From Pseudomonas fluorescens (GTDB lineage Bacteria; Pseudomonadota; Gammaproteobacteria; Pseudomonadales; Pseudomonadaceae): DNA of 64,000 nucleotides. This document shows, piece after piece, positions 43,208-53,937 of this stretch. The notes under the pieces are model-generated. The model saw only the letters and a list, made by a program, of their open reading frames with translations. It had not been told where the DNA came from and searched no databases. The stretch is taken from NCBI RefSeq assembly GCF_002022275.1, contig NZ_MSDF01000025.1, forward strand, positions 221,133 through 285,132. The letters are read 5' to 3'. The position numbers and the translations under genes were made by a program. How positions within the stretch are numbered: the stretch's first letter is position 1; each line of letters begins with the position of its first letter.

Positions 43208-44212
43208 TTACTGCCCGCTGTAGATCTGATCAAAAATCCCGCCATCATTGAAGTGGGTTTTCTGCACGGTGCGCCAGTCACCAAAGGTCTTCTCCACCGA
43301 CAGGAAGTCGACTTTCGGGAAGCGGTCGGTGTACTTGGCCAGCACCTTCGGGTCACGCGGACGCAGGTAGTTGTTGGCGGCGATTTCCTGGCCTTCCGGC
43401 GACCACAGGTACTTCAGGTAATCCTCGGCAGCCACACGGGTGCCTTTCTTCTCGACCACCTTGTCGACCACCGACACCGGCGGCTCAGCTTCAGCCGAGA
43501 CGCTTGGGTAAATCAATTCGAACTGATCACGGCCGAATTCACGGGCGATCATTTCCGCTTCGTTTTCAAAGGTCACCAGTACGTCGCCGATCTGGTTGGT
43601 CATGAACGTGGTGGTGGCAGCACGGCCGCCGGTGTCCAGCACGGGTGCGTGTTTGAACAGCTCACCGACGAATTTCTTCGCCTTGTCTTCATCGCCGCCG
43701 TTTTTCAGTACATAGCCCCAGGCCGACAGGTAGGTGTAACGGCCGTTGCCCGAGGTTTTAGGGTTGGGCACGATCACTTGCACGCCGTCTTTGAGCAGGT
43801 CCGGCCAGTCTTTCAGGGCCTTGGGGTTGCCCTTGCGCACGATAAACACCGTGGCGGAGGTGAACGGCGCACTGTTGTTTGGCAGGCGGGTGACCCAGTT
43901 GTCCGGCACCAGTTTGCCGTTGTCCGCCAGGGCGTTGATGTCGGTGGCCATGTTCATGGTGATCACGTCAGCCGGCAGGCCGTCGATCACCGAACGCGCT
44001 TGTTTGCTGGAACCGCCGAAAGACATCTGCAAGGTCAGCTTGTCGTTCGGGTGCTCGGCTTCCCAGTGCTTCTGGAAGGCGGCGTTGTAGTCCTTGTAGA
44101 AATCGCGCATCACGTCGTAGGAGACGTTGAGCAGTGTGACGGGGGCAGCCTGTACGGCGCCCGCCAGGGCAAGGCCGGCGGCCAGAAGAGAGGCGCTAAC
44201 GAGTTTTTTCAC
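43208..44212 (-). CDS. sbp: Sulfate-binding periplasmic protein
   Basis: A 334-residue periplasmic binding protein: signal peptide MKKLVSASLLAAGLALAGAVQA, then VTLLNVSYDVMRDFYKDYNAAF, SFGGSSKQARSVIDGLPADVITMN and PNPKTSGNGRYTYLSAWGY, the sulfate/thiosulfate binder signatures. The GTG start has AAGGA upstream. No cysTWA permease or ATPase genes are adjacent, so it must use partners encoded elsewhere. Confidence 0.93.
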   Translation of the reverse strand: MKKLVSASLLAAGLALAGAVQAAPVTLLNVSYDVMRDFYKDYNAAFQKHWEAEHPNDKLTLQMSFGGSSKQARSVIDGLPADVITMNMATDINALADNGKLVPDNWVTRLPNNSAPFTSATVFIVRKGNPKALKDWPDLLKDGVQVIVPNPKTSGNGRYTYLSAWGYVLKNGGDEDKAKKFVGELFKHAPVLDTGGRAATTTFMTNQIGDVLVTFENEAEMIAREFGRDQFELIYPSVSAEAEPPVSVVDKVVEKKGTRVAAEDYLKYLWSPEGQEIAANNYLRPRDPKVLAKYTDRFPKVDFLSVEKTFGDWRTVQKTHFNDGGIFDQIYSGQ

Positions 44213-44317
44213 TGCTCATTCCTTGTTGTTCGAGAAGTTTAACGGTTGAGTGGGGGCAATTTGCCATCGACTATAACGGGCACCGCATAGACGTTTAAAG
44301 ATTAAAACGCTCTGTGC

Positions 44318-45142
44318 TTATTCCAGTTTACGGAAAAGGTTATTGCCACACCGCGAGCAAAACGCCGCGTTCGGCTCATGGCTGTCTTTCTTGCACACTG
44401 GGCAGTCGTGCTGCAGTTGCTCACCGCGCATGGCCGTCGCCAGTTCGGCGGTGAAAATCCCGGTGGGCACGGCGATGATCGAGTAACCGGTGATCATCAC
44501 CAGCGACGAAATCACTTGGCCCAGCGGCGTCTTCGGCACGATATCGCCGAAGCCCACGGTGGTCAGGGTCACGATGGCCCAATAGATGCCCTTGGGAATG
44601 CTGGTAAAACCGTGTTCCGGGCCTTCGATCACGTACATCAAGGTGCCGAACACCGTCACCAGCGTGCACACGCTGACCAGGAACACCACGATCTTCTGCT
44701 TGCTGCCGCGCAGCGCGGCCATCAGGTAGTTGGCCTGCTTGAGGTACGGGCTGAGCTTGAGCACGCGGAAAATCCGCAGCATGCGGATGATGCGGATGAT
44801 CAGCAAGTACTGCGCGTCGCTGTAATACAGGGCGAGGATGCCGGGCACGATCGCGAGCAAGTCCACCAGCCCATAAAAGCTGAAGGCATAACGCAACGGC
44901 TTGGGCGAGCAGTACAGCCGCAGCCCGTATTCAATCAGGAAAATGAGGGTGAAGCCCCACTCGATATAGGCCAGCACATCGGCGTAGTTCTGGTGGATCT
45001 GGTCGATGCTGTCGAGCATCACGATCACAAGGCTGGCGAGGATGATCAGCAACAGGATGCCGTCAAAGCGCCGCCCGGCGACCGTGTCACTCTGAAAAAC
45101 CATGACGTAGAGCCGCTGACGCCAGTCGTTGTTGCTGTCCAT
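44318..45142 (-). CDS. Voltage-gated-type potassium channel with zinc-ribbon tail
   Basis: A 274-residue, six-helix ion channel. The S4 helix carries regularly spaced arginines (IIRIIRMLRIFRVLKL), the selectivity filter is TLTTVGFGD and the inner helix follows (GQVISSLVMITGYSIIAVPTGIFTAEL). The C-terminal tail has CPVC...CSRC (DCPVCKKDSHEPNAAFCSRCGNNLF), a probable zinc ribbon in the cytosol. Confidence 0.9.
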   Translation of the reverse strand: MDSNNDWRQRLYVMVFQSDTVAGRRFDGILLLIILASLVIVMLDSIDQIHQNYADVLAYIEWGFTLIFLIEYGLRLYCSPKPLRYAFSFYGLVDLLAIVPGILALYYSDAQYLLIIRIIRMLRIFRVLKLSPYLKQANYLMAALRGSKQKIVVFLVSVCTLVTVFGTLMYVIEGPEHGFTSIPKGIYWAIVTLTTVGFGDIVPKTPLGQVISSLVMITGYSIIAVPTGIFTAELATAMRGEQLQHDCPVCKKDSHEPNAAFCSRCGNNLFRKLE

Positions 45143-45173
45143 AAAGCCCGCCCGAATCGAATATCGAGAGAGC

Positions 45174-46046
45174 CTAGGGGGATTCGAACCGGCTGTCCAC
45201 GCGGGCTTTGAACATGCGCCCGCTGGCGCGCACCAGCCAGCAGGCGAGGATAAACGGCGCCGTCAGCGCGGGCAGGTGCAGCGCGGCAAAACCGGGGGTG
45301 AGGATGATCGCCAACAGGATGCCGAGCAGCGGCAACCAGGGTTGACGGCGCGCCTGGCTCAGCGCCAACGCGGCGAGTGCCGGGTTGTAACTGTGCAGGC
45401 CGAGCAGGGCGCTGGCGGGCTCGTCCAGCAGCAGGGCAATCAGCACGCCCGCGCTGGCGCCGATCAATGCCCATAAGGCGGCGCGACGGTTGGCGATCGA
45501 CAGGCCCAGCGCAATCAAGGCGCCCGCCACCGGCTGGTCCAGCAGCATGATCTGCGCAAGGCCGGTAAAAGGTGCAACGAGTACGGACAGCGTATCGGGC
45601 TCAGTCAGGGCAAAGGTGCTCTCGGGCACAGTTCCCATCAGCAACCAGCCGAGGCCGACAAAAGGCGCGGTGTAGGCGGGCAAGTCATCGGGCTGGGTGG
45701 CGTGTTTCAGCCATTGGCGCGTGAGGATCGCGCTCAGGCCGCCGCACGCGAGAATCAGCGGCGGTAACAGGGCCGACCAGGCGAAATGCTGGCTGATCAA
45801 CAAACCCAGCAGTACGCCGTTATAGCTGTAAAGCCCGGACTGGCGCTCGGCTTTGGGATAACCCCGGCGCTGGGCCGTGAGCAAACCGGCGACGCCGCCC
45901 AGCAGCGCGCCGCCGAGCAATGCCGGGGCGCCGATCAGGATGGCCAGCAGGCACAGCAGGCCACACAGAGGATGGCGCTGGAGGAAGATCTGGCTGAAGC
46001 CGTTGAGCAGGGCTTCGGCCCAGTCGGGGCAGGTCTGGTTGTTCAT
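45174..46046 (-). CDS. Urea transporter (UT family)
   Basis: A 290-residue polytopic membrane protein with two homologous halves: GLYSYNGVLLGLLIS and GLHSYNPALAALALS carry the UT-family LxSYNxxL motif, and both halves are rich in membrane helices. It conducts urea passively. The start is the ATG giving MNNQTCPDW; the open frame runs 24 codons further but that part is REP sequence. Confidence 0.87.
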   Translation of the reverse strand: MNNQTCPDWAEALLNGFSQIFLQRHPLCGLLCLLAILIGAPALLGGALLGGVAGLLTAQRRGYPKAERQSGLYSYNGVLLGLLISQHFAWSALLPPLILACGGLSAILTRQWLKHATQPDDLPAYTAPFVGLGWLLMGTVPESTFALTEPDTLSVLVAPFTGLAQIMLLDQPVAGALIALGLSIANRRAALWALIGASAGVLIALLLDEPASALLGLHSYNPALAALALSQARRQPWLPLLGILLAIILTPGFAALHLPALTAPFILACWLVRASGRMFKARVDSRFESP

Positions 46047-46080
46047 TTTGTGTGAGTCAGTGATACCGAGTTGCCCCCAA

Positions 46081-46153
46081 TCGCAGGCAAGCCAGCTCCC
46101 ACACTTAAATGTATTCACACATCAAAATGTGGGAGCGGGCTTGCCCGCGATGA
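46081..46153. repeat. Mixed REP pair, heads facing inward
   Basis: An inverse GTGGGAGCTGGCTTGC-type copy (46081-46103) is followed by a forward GTGGGAGCGGGCTTGC-type copy (46127-46153). The two belong to different families and are oriented opposite to normal REPINs. Confidence 0.8.
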
Positions 46154-46167
46154 GGCCCGAGCAGGCG

Positions 46168-47572
46168 CTAAATCAACGTCTCAATACGCAACGAGTTCGT
46201 GGACCCCGGCTGCCCAAACGGCACCCCCGCGGTAATCACCAACGTATCCCCGCGCTGCGCCATGCCCTGAGCCTGGGCAATCTCCAGCGCCGTGGAACAC
46301 ACCTCATCCACCTGCCGCAGTCGGTCATTGACCACCGAATGCACACCCCACGCCACGCTCAAGCGCCGCGCCGTGGACAGGTTTGGCGTGAGGTTGAGGA
46401 TCGGCGCCACCGGCCGCTCTCGCGCCGCGCGCAGGCTGGAGCTGCCCGACTCGCTGTAGTTCACCAGCACCGCCACCGGCAGGATGCTGCTGATGCGGCG
46501 GATCGCGCAGCTGATGGCGTCCGACACGGTGGCATCCGCTTTGGGCCGGCTGACGTCCAGTTGCGTCTGGTAATCCGGGCCGTTTTCCACTTGGCGGATG
46601 ATCTTGCTCATCATCTGCACGGCTTCCAGCGGGTACTCGCCCGAGGCGGTTTCGGCGGACAGCATTACCGCATCCGCACCTTCGGCGACTGCGTTGGCCA
46701 CATCCGTGACTTCGGCGCGGGTCGGCGCCGGAGAGAAACGCATGGATTCGAGCATCTGCGTGGCAACCACCACCGGCTTACCCAGCTGACGACAGGTGCT
46801 GATGATGTCTTTCTGGATTTGCGGCACGCTCTCGGCCGGCACTTCCACCCCCAGATCCCCTCTGGCCACCATGATGGCGTCACTCAACTCGGCGATTTCT
46901 TGCAGGCGCTGCACGGCAGACGGCTTTTCAATCTTGGCCATCAAAAACGCCTTGTCGCCGATCAGCTCGCGGGCTTCGCGGATGTCTTCCGGACGCTGCA
47001 CAAAGGACAGCGCCACCCAGTCCACGCCCAGCTCCAGGCCGAAGCTCAGGTCGCGGCGATCCTTGGCGGTCAAAGGGCTGAGTTCCAACAAGGCTTGTGG
47101 GACGTTCACACCTTTGCGGTCGGATAATTCGCCGCCATTCAGTACGGTGGTGTCGATGGCATTGGCGTGCTTGGTGATCACGCGCAGGCGCAGTTTGCCG
47201 TCGTCCAGCAGCAGGTCCATGCCCGGCTCGAGCGCCGCGATGATTTCCGGGTGGGGCAGGTTGACGCGGCACTGGTCGCCCGGCGTGGGGTCGAGGTCCA
47301 GGCGCAACGCTTGGCCGCGCACCAGTTGCACTTTGCCCTCGGCAAATGTGCCGACGCGCAGCTTCGGCCCTTGCAGGTCCATGAGGATGCCCAGCGGGTA
47401 ATTCAGCTGGCGCTCGACCTGGCGGATCCACTGATAACGCTGGGCGTGATCGGCGTGGTCACCGTGGCTGAAGTTGAGGCGGAAGATGTTCACCCCGGCT
47501 TCTACCAGTTCGCGGATGTCATCAATGCCGTCGGTGGCCGGGCCTAGCGTGGCGAGTATTTTGACTTTCTTG

Positions 47573-47583
<11 letters not shown>
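46168..47583 (-). CDS. pyk: Pyruvate kinase
   Basis: A 471-residue pyruvate kinase: KILATLGPATD, FRLNFSHGDHADH, MDLQGPKLRVG, FLMAKIEKPSAVQRL, MVARGDLGVEVP, VATQMLESM and AVMLSAETASGEYP, i.e. the substrate, metal and K+ residues are present. It converts phosphoenolpyruvate and ADP to pyruvate and ATP. It overlaps the glycerate kinase gene by 11 bases and is the last gene of the glyoxylate operon, so it couples glycerate entry to pyruvate. Confidence 0.94.
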
Positions 47584-48853
<1,270 letters not shown>

Positions 48854-48910
48854 AAGCGGGCTCCCGGGGGTTCTTGTTATTAGAGTTGAGACTTGGAATA
48901 GGGGCCAACC

Positions 48911-48999
48911 TGTGGGAGCTGGCTTGCCTGCGATAGCGGTGTATCAGGCAATGAATGTTTAACTGAAAGATTGCTATCGCAGGCAAGCCAGCTCCCACA
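48911..48999. repeat. REPIN (GTGGGAGCTGGCTTGC type)
   Basis: Inverted copies from 48911 and ending 48999, between ttuD and glxR within the operon. Confidence 0.9.
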
Positions 49000-49022
49000 C
49001 GGGCCTGCATTTCAAATAGGGG

Positions 49023-49913
49023 TTACTTATCGCGAATCGAAAAATTCGCCATATGCTCAAGGCCCTTGATCAGCGCCGAGTGGTCCCAGTTGCCGCCGCC
49101 AAGCGCGGTGCAGGTGCTGAACACTTGCTGGGTACCGGCGGTGTTCGGCAGGTTGATCCCCAGCTCCTTGGCCCCGGCCAGCGCCAGGTTCAAATCCTTC
49201 TGGTGCAGGTTGATGCGGAAGCCCGGATCAAAGGTGCCCTTGATCATGCGTTCGCCGTGCACTTCCAGGATCTTCGACGACGCAAAACCGCCCATCAGCG
49301 CTTCACGCACCTTGGCCGGGTCGGCGCCGTTTTTCGAGGCGAACAACAGCGCTTCGGCCACCGCCTGGATGTTCAGCGCGACGATGATCTGGTTGGCGAC
49401 CTTGGCGGTTTGGCCATCGCCATTGCCGCCGACCAGGGTGATGTTCTTGCCCATGCTCTGGAACAGCGGCAGGGCGCGTTCAAAGGTCTGCGGCTCGCCA
49501 CCGATCATGATGCTCAAGGTGCCGGCCTTGGCACCGACTTCACCGCCGGACACCGGCGCGTCGAGGTACTGCGCGCCGGTTTCGTTGATCTTCGCCGCGA
49601 ACGCCTTGGTGGCGGTGGGCGAGATCGAGCTCATGTCGATCACTACTTTGTTCGGCGACAGGCCAGCGGCTACGCCGTCCTTGCGGAACAGCACGTCCTC
49701 GACCTGCGGAGTGTCCGGCACCATCACGATGATGAATTCAGCTTCCTGCGCCACTTGCTGCGGGTTGGCCAGGGCCACTGCGCCCGCGTCGATCAGGGCT
49801 TGTGGAGCCTTGCCGTGGTGTTCGGAGAGAAACAGTTGGTGACCTGCTTTCTGCAGGTTCGCGGCCATGGGTTCGCCCATGATGCCGGTGCCGATAAAGC
49901 CGATTTTAGCCAT
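49023..49913 (-). CDS. glxR: Tartronate semialdehyde reductase
   Basis: A 296-residue beta-hydroxyacid dehydrogenase: Rossmann motif IGFIGTGIMGEPMAANL, substrate site DAPVSGGEVGAKAGTLSIM, catalytic Lys in GDGQTAKVANQIIVALN. It reduces tartronate semialdehyde to D-glycerate with NAD(P)H. AGAGGA lies before the ATG. It is flanked by REPINs on both sides. Confidence 0.94.
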   Translation of the reverse strand: MAKIGFIGTGIMGEPMAANLQKAGHQLFLSEHHGKAPQALIDAGAVALANPQQVAQEAEFIIVMVPDTPQVEDVLFRKDGVAAGLSPNKVVIDMSSISPTATKAFAAKINETGAQYLDAPVSGGEVGAKAGTLSIMIGGEPQTFERALPLFQSMGKNITLVGGNGDGQTAKVANQIIVALNIQAVAEALLFASKNGADPAKVREALMGGFASSKILEVHGERMIKGTFDPGFRINLHQKDLNLALAGAKELGINLPNTAGTQQVFSTCTALGGGNWDHSALIKGLEHMANFSIRDK

Positions 49914-49978
49914 GAGAAATTCCTCTTGTTATTAGGTGTGCAAGCCTGGCGAGGCCCGCCAAGACACAGGAGATCCAA

Positions 49979-50066
49979 ATGTGGGAGGGGCTTGCTCCCG
50001 ATAGTGGTGTATCAGTCGACACAGATGTTGAATGACAGACCATCGGGAGCAAGCCCCCTCCCACAT
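49979..50066. repeat. REPIN (GTGGGAGGGGGCTTGC type)
   Basis: Inverted copies between glxR and hyi; the left head has one G fewer than the right. Confidence 0.9.
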
Positions 50067-50086
50067 TGGGTTTTGTGTTGTGTCTG

Positions 50087-50869
50087 TTAGATCGCGTTAT
50101 GGGTTTTGAGCCAACCCAAGCCCGCTTCAGTGGTGGTCAACGGCTTGTACTCACAGCCGACCCAACCCTTATAACCAATGCGGTCCAGATGCTCGAACAG
50201 GAACCGATAGTTAATCTCGCCAGTGCCCGGCTCATTGCGCCCCGGATTGTCCGCCAGCTGGATGTGATTGATCTCACCCAGGTGCGCAGCCATGGTGCGG
50301 GCCAGGTCGCCTTCCATGATTTGCATGTGGTAGATGTCGTATTGCAGGAACAGGTTGGCGCTGCCCACCTGCTCGCGAATCGACAAAGCTTGCGCGGTGT
50401 TGTTCAGGTAGAAGCCCGGGATGTCGCGGGTGTTGATCATCTCCATCACCAGCTTGATGCCCGCCGCCTGCAACTTCTCGGCGGCGTACTTGAGGTTGGC
50501 GACGAAGGTTTTTTCCACTGTTTCGTCATCCACACCGGCGGGACGAATCCCCGCCAGGCAGTTGATCTGGGTGTTGCCCAGCACCTCGGCGTAAGCGATG
50601 GCCAGCTTGACCCCGGCGCGGAATTCCTCAACCCGGTCCGGGTGGCAAGCCAGGCCGCGCTCGCCCTTGGCCCAGTCACCGGCCGGCAGGTTGAACAGCA
50701 CTTGAGTCAGGCCGTTGGCGTCCAGATGCGCCCTGATGTCGGCGGAGCTGAATTCGTATGGGAACAGGTATTCCACGCCTTGAAAGCCCGCATCGGCGGC
50801 CGCTTTGAAACGGGCGAGAAAGTCCTGCTCGGTAAACAGCATGGACAGGTTGGCAGCAAAGCGCGGCAT
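50087..50869 (-). CDS. hyi: Hydroxypyruvate isomerase
   Basis: A 260-residue TIM-barrel enzyme interconverting hydroxypyruvate and tartronate semialdehyde. Seen: MPRFAANLSMLFTE, GFQGVEYLFPYE, the metal-ligand region LVMEMINTRDIPGFYL, LQYDIYHMQIMEGD and HIQLADNPGRNEPGTGEINY. AAGGAG precedes the ATG. It is separated from gcl by ten bases. Confidence 0.94.
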   Translation of the reverse strand: MPRFAANLSMLFTEQDFLARFKAAADAGFQGVEYLFPYEFSSADIRAHLDANGLTQVLFNLPAGDWAKGERGLACHPDRVEEFRAGVKLAIAYAEVLGNTQINCLAGIRPAGVDDETVEKTFVANLKYAAEKLQAAGIKLVMEMINTRDIPGFYLNNTAQALSIREQVGSANLFLQYDIYHMQIMEGDLARTMAAHLGEINHIQLADNPGRNEPGTGEINYRFLFEHLDRIGYKGWVGCEYKPLTTTEAGLGWLKTHNAI

Positions 50870-50879
50870 AGGGTTCTCC

Positions 50880-52655
50880 TTAATCGAGCAGGGAAATGGC
50901 GGTCGGCGCATCGTTGCCGACCAGTGCCAGATCTTCGAATTCGTTGACGGCGTTGATCTCGGTGCCCATGGAAATATTGGTCACGCGCTCCAGAATAATC
51001 TCAACGATCACCGGAACCTTGAATTCTTCGATCAATTCCTCGGCGCGACGCAGGGCGGGTGCGATCTGGCTTGGCTCGAACACACGCAGGGCCTTGCAAC
51101 CCAGGCCTTCGGCGACGGCGACGTGGTCCACGCCATAGCCGTTGAGTTCCGGCGCATTGAGGTTGTCGAAAGACAGCTGCACGCAGTAATCCATCTCAAA
51201 CCCGCGCTGGGCCTGGCGGATCAAGCCCAGGTAGGAGTTGTTCACCACGACGTGGATGTACGGCAGCTTGAATTGCGCGCCCACGGCCAGCTCTTCGATC
51301 ATGAACTGGAAGTCGTAGTCGCCGGACAGCGCCACCACTTTGCGCGTCGGGTCGGCCTTGACCACGCCGAGTGCTGCCGGAATGGTCCAGCCCAAGGGGC
51401 CTGCCTGGCCGCAGTTGATCCAGTGACGTGGCTTGTACACATGCAGGAACTGTGCGCCGGCAATCTGCGACAGGCCGATGGTGCTGACGTAGCAGGTGTC
51501 TTTGCCAAACACCTGGTTCATCTCTTCGTACACGCGCTGCGGCTTGACCGGTACGTTGTCGAAGTGGGTCTTGCGGTGCAGGGTCGCCTTGCGCTGCTGG
51601 CAGTCATTGAGCCAGGCGCTGCGGTCCTTGAGCTTGCCGGCGGCTTTCCACTCGCGGGCCACTTCAATGAACATCGTCAGTGCGGAGCCGGCGTCGGACA
51701 CGATGCCCAGGTCCGGGGTGAACACGCGGCCAATCTGCGTCGGCTCGATGTCGACGTGGATGAACTTGCGGCCTTCGGTGTACACGTCCACCGAACCGGT
51801 GTGGCGGTTGGCCCAGCGGTTACCGATGCCCAGCACCACGTCCGACTTGAGCAGCGTCGCGTTGCCATAACGGTGGGAGGTTTGCAGGCCGACCATGCCG
51901 ACCATTTGCGGGTGATCGTCGGGGATGGTGCCCCAGCCCATCAGGGTCGGGATCACCGGAATACCGGTCAGTTCAGCAAATTCCACCAGCAGCTCGCTGG
52001 CATCGGCGTTGATTACGCCACCACCGCTCACCAGCAGCGGGCGTTCAGCCTGGTCCAGCAGGGCCAGGGCTTTTTCAACCTGGATGCGCGTGGCCAAAGG
52101 CTTGGCCAGCGGCAGCGGCTGGTAGGCGTCGATGTCGAATTCGATCTCGGCCATTTGCACGTCGAACGGCAGGTCGATCAGCACCGGGCCAGGGCGGCCG
52201 GAGCGCATTTCATAAAAGGCTTTCTGGAACGCATACGGCACTTGGCCGGGCTCCATCACCATGGTCGCCCACTTGGTCACCGGCTTGACGATGCTGGTGA
52301 TGTCCACGGCCTGGAAGTCTTCCTTGTGCATCCGGGCCCGTGGTGCCTGGCCGGTGATGCACAGGATCGGGATCGAGTCGGCCCAGGCGCTGTACAGGCC
52401 GGTGACCATGTCGGTGCCCGCCGGGCCGGAAGTACCGATGCACACGCCGATGTTGCCGGCCTTGGTGCGGGTATAGCCCTCGGCCATGTGCGAGGCGCCT
52501 TCAACGTGGCGAGCAAGGACGTGATCGATGCCACCGACCTTCTGCAAGGCCGAATACAGCGGGTTGATCGCGGCGCCCGGGATACCGAAGGCGGTGTCGA
52601 CCCCTTCACGGCGCATCACCAGGACTGCGGCTTCGATTGCTCTCATTTTGCTCAT
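50880..52655 (-). CDS. gcl: Glyoxylate carboligase
   Basis: A 591-residue ThDP-dependent enzyme that joins two glyoxylate molecules to tartronate semialdehyde and CO2. The pocket carries Val in place of the usual catalytic Glu (ARHVEGASHMAEGYTR), a hallmark of Gcl. The ThDP site GDYDFQFMIEELAVGAQFKLPYIHVVVNN is in the C-terminal third. It is the first gene of gcl-hyi-glxR-ttuD-pyk and is read away from two TTGTATACAA sites. Confidence 0.95.
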   Translation of the reverse strand: MSKMRAIEAAVLVMRREGVDTAFGIPGAAINPLYSALQKVGGIDHVLARHVEGASHMAEGYTRTKAGNIGVCIGTSGPAGTDMVTGLYSAWADSIPILCITGQAPRARMHKEDFQAVDITSIVKPVTKWATMVMEPGQVPYAFQKAFYEMRSGRPGPVLIDLPFDVQMAEIEFDIDAYQPLPLAKPLATRIQVEKALALLDQAERPLLVSGGGVINADASELLVEFAELTGIPVIPTLMGWGTIPDDHPQMVGMVGLQTSHRYGNATLLKSDVVLGIGNRWANRHTGSVDVYTEGRKFIHVDIEPTQIGRVFTPDLGIVSDAGSALTMFIEVAREWKAAGKLKDRSAWLNDCQQRKATLHRKTHFDNVPVKPQRVYEEMNQVFGKDTCYVSTIGLSQIAGAQFLHVYKPRHWINCGQAGPLGWTIPAALGVVKADPTRKVVALSGDYDFQFMIEELAVGAQFKLPYIHVVVNNSYLGLIRQAQRGFEMDYCVQLSFDNLNAPELNGYGVDHVAVAEGLGCKALRVFEPSQIAPALRRAEELIEEFKVPVIVEIILERVTNISMGTEINAVNEFEDLALVGNDAPTAISLLD

Positions 52656-52682
52656 GGTTTTGGTGCCTCTTGCGTTTTGTAA

Positions 52683-52692
52683 TTGTATACAA
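52683..52692. promoter_or_regulatory. TTGTATACAA palindrome near gcl
   Basis: A perfect 10-bp palindrome 28 bp before the gcl start; the same sequence recurs at 52811. The TNGTNNACNA form suits a GntR/FadR-type repressor. Confidence 0.6.
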
Positions 52693-52810
52693 GTGGTGTC
52701 TGGTCAAAGTGTATTCACGGCGAGCGGCGCAGGTCAACGGATTTTATAAACCTGCCTTTACGTTCGTCGGAAGCGCTTTTTTCGACGTGTGGAGCCTTTG
52801 TGCGAAAATA

Positions 52811-52820
52811 TTGTATACAA
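52811..52820. promoter_or_regulatory. TTGTATACAA palindrome near the hbpS-like gene
   Basis: Second identical palindrome, 91 bp before the GlcG/HbpS-like gene and 118 bp beyond the first site. Together they could serve one regulator for both divergent promoters. Confidence 0.6.
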
Positions 52821-52911
52821 AAACAAATGTCATTGTGTTCTATTTGTTTGATCGAGCATCTGATCCTGCAGACCTCAACCGCTTTACCCATAACAAGATA
52901 AGGACGGCACC

Positions 52912-53352
52912 ATGAGCGCTTTAACCTTGAAACTCGCCACCCAACTGGCCAGCCAGGCCCTCAGCGCAGGGCGCACGATTTCGGCCGCGCCGCTGACCAT
53001 CGCCGTGCTCGACAGCGGCGGCCACCTGATCACCTTGCAGCGGGAAGACGGCGCCAGCCTGCTGCGCCCGCAAATCGCCATCGGCAAGGCCTGGGGCGCG
53101 ATTGCACTGGGCAAGGGTTCACGTTTGCTCGCGCTGGACGCGCAACAGCGCCCGGCGTTTATCGCCGCATTGAACAGCCTGGGGCAGGGCAGCGTGGTGC
53201 CGGCACCGGGCGGTGTGTTGATTCGCAATGGAGAGGGTGTGGTGCTCGGGGCGATCGGGATCAGCGGGGACACGTCGGATATTGATGAGCAGTGCGCGAT
53301 TACGGCGATTGAGGGGGTGGGGTTGTTGGCGGATGCGGGGGGGTCGGCTTGA
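52912..53352 (+). CDS. GlcG/HbpS family protein
   Basis: A 146-residue protein of the GlcG/HbpS fold: LAIxVLDSGGHLITLQREDGASLL, QIAIGKAWGAIALG, and GGVLIRNGEGVVLGAIGISGDTSDIDEQCAITAIE near the end. Such proteins accompany glycolate/glyoxylate genes or bind heme; their biochemical role in this pathway is not settled. It is divergent from gcl and shares its control region. Confidence 0.88.
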   Translation: MSALTLKLATQLASQALSAGRTISAAPLTIAVLDSGGHLITLQREDGASLLRPQIAIGKAWGAIALGKGSRLLALDAQQRPAFIAALNSLGQGSVVPAPGGVLIRNGEGVVLGAIGISGDTSDIDEQCAITAIEGVGLLADAGGSA

Positions 53353-53375
53353 TGTGAGGTGATCGTACTGGCCTC

Positions 53376-53457
53376 TTCGCGAGCAAGCCCGCTCCCACAT
53401 TTGACTGCATTCCAAAGTTGAAACGCGGTCAAATGTGGGAGCGGGCTTGCTCGCGAA
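53376..53457. repeat. REP pair (GTGGGAGCGGGCTTGC type), heads facing inward
   Basis: An inverse copy (53376-53400) and a forward copy (53433-53457) flank a 32-bp spacer. The forward copy lies just 3' of the RAYT gene. Confidence 0.88.
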
Positions 53458-53478
53458 GGCGGCAACTCGGTTTCAGCT

Positions 53479-53937
53479 CTAAACCCAAATCGCATCCCAC
53501 AACGGATAGTCGCCAATCCGCTCGACCAGCTTGGCGCGCAGTGGATTGGCCACCACATACCTGGCCATTTTCACCAGATCATCCTCTTTGCGCAGCGCAC
53601 GATCATGAAAACTGGTTTGCCATAACCGGCCCTTGCGACCAGTCGCGCCATTCACAGTTCGAGTGCTCTTGGATTTCACCTGACACATCAAATCACCCAG
53701 CGAACCCTTTTGCAGTTCGATCAGCCAGTGGAAATGGTCAGGCATCACTACCCAGGCCAGTGAGTTAGCCCGCCCCTGATACTGGGCAAGTCTGAATTGC
53801 CAGACCACCAGGCGGCCCAGATGAAAATCACTGAATATCGGTACACGTTCATGGGTGTTGGTGGTGATCAGGTAGGTGCGGCTCGGCTCACTGAATCGCC
53901 CGATGCGCAGGCTGTGTGATGTGGCTAAATCAGGCAT
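53479..53937 (-). CDS. REP-associated tyrosine transposase (RAYT)
   Basis: A 152-residue Y1/HUH single-strand transposase of the TnpA_REP group. The metal-binding HUH motif is HFH in WVVMPDHFHWLIEL (about residue 70), and the catalytic Tyr lies in the late helix (VKMARYVVANPLRAKLVERIG). RLWQTSFHDRALR is also typical of RAYTs. It is flanked by a forward REP (53433-53457) and an inverse REP (54034-54058) of one family, so that family is its likely substrate. It appears intact. Confidence 0.93.
   Translation of the reverse strand: MPDLATSHSLRIGRFSEPSRTYLITTNTHERVPIFSDFHLGRLVVWQFRLAQYQGRANSLAWVVMPDHFHWLIELQKGSLGDLMCQVKSKSTRTVNGATGRKGRLWQTSFHDRALRKEDDLVKMARYVVANPLRAKLVERIGDYPLWDAIWV

Noticed and set aside
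46047..46118. N-terminal extension of the urea transporter
   Set aside because: The 24 additional codons are REP sequence and give no signal or membrane segment.
50805..52682. Plus-strand open frame of 625 codons
   Set aside because: Exact shadow of gcl; its His/Gly/Asp-rich composition is typical of antisense reading.
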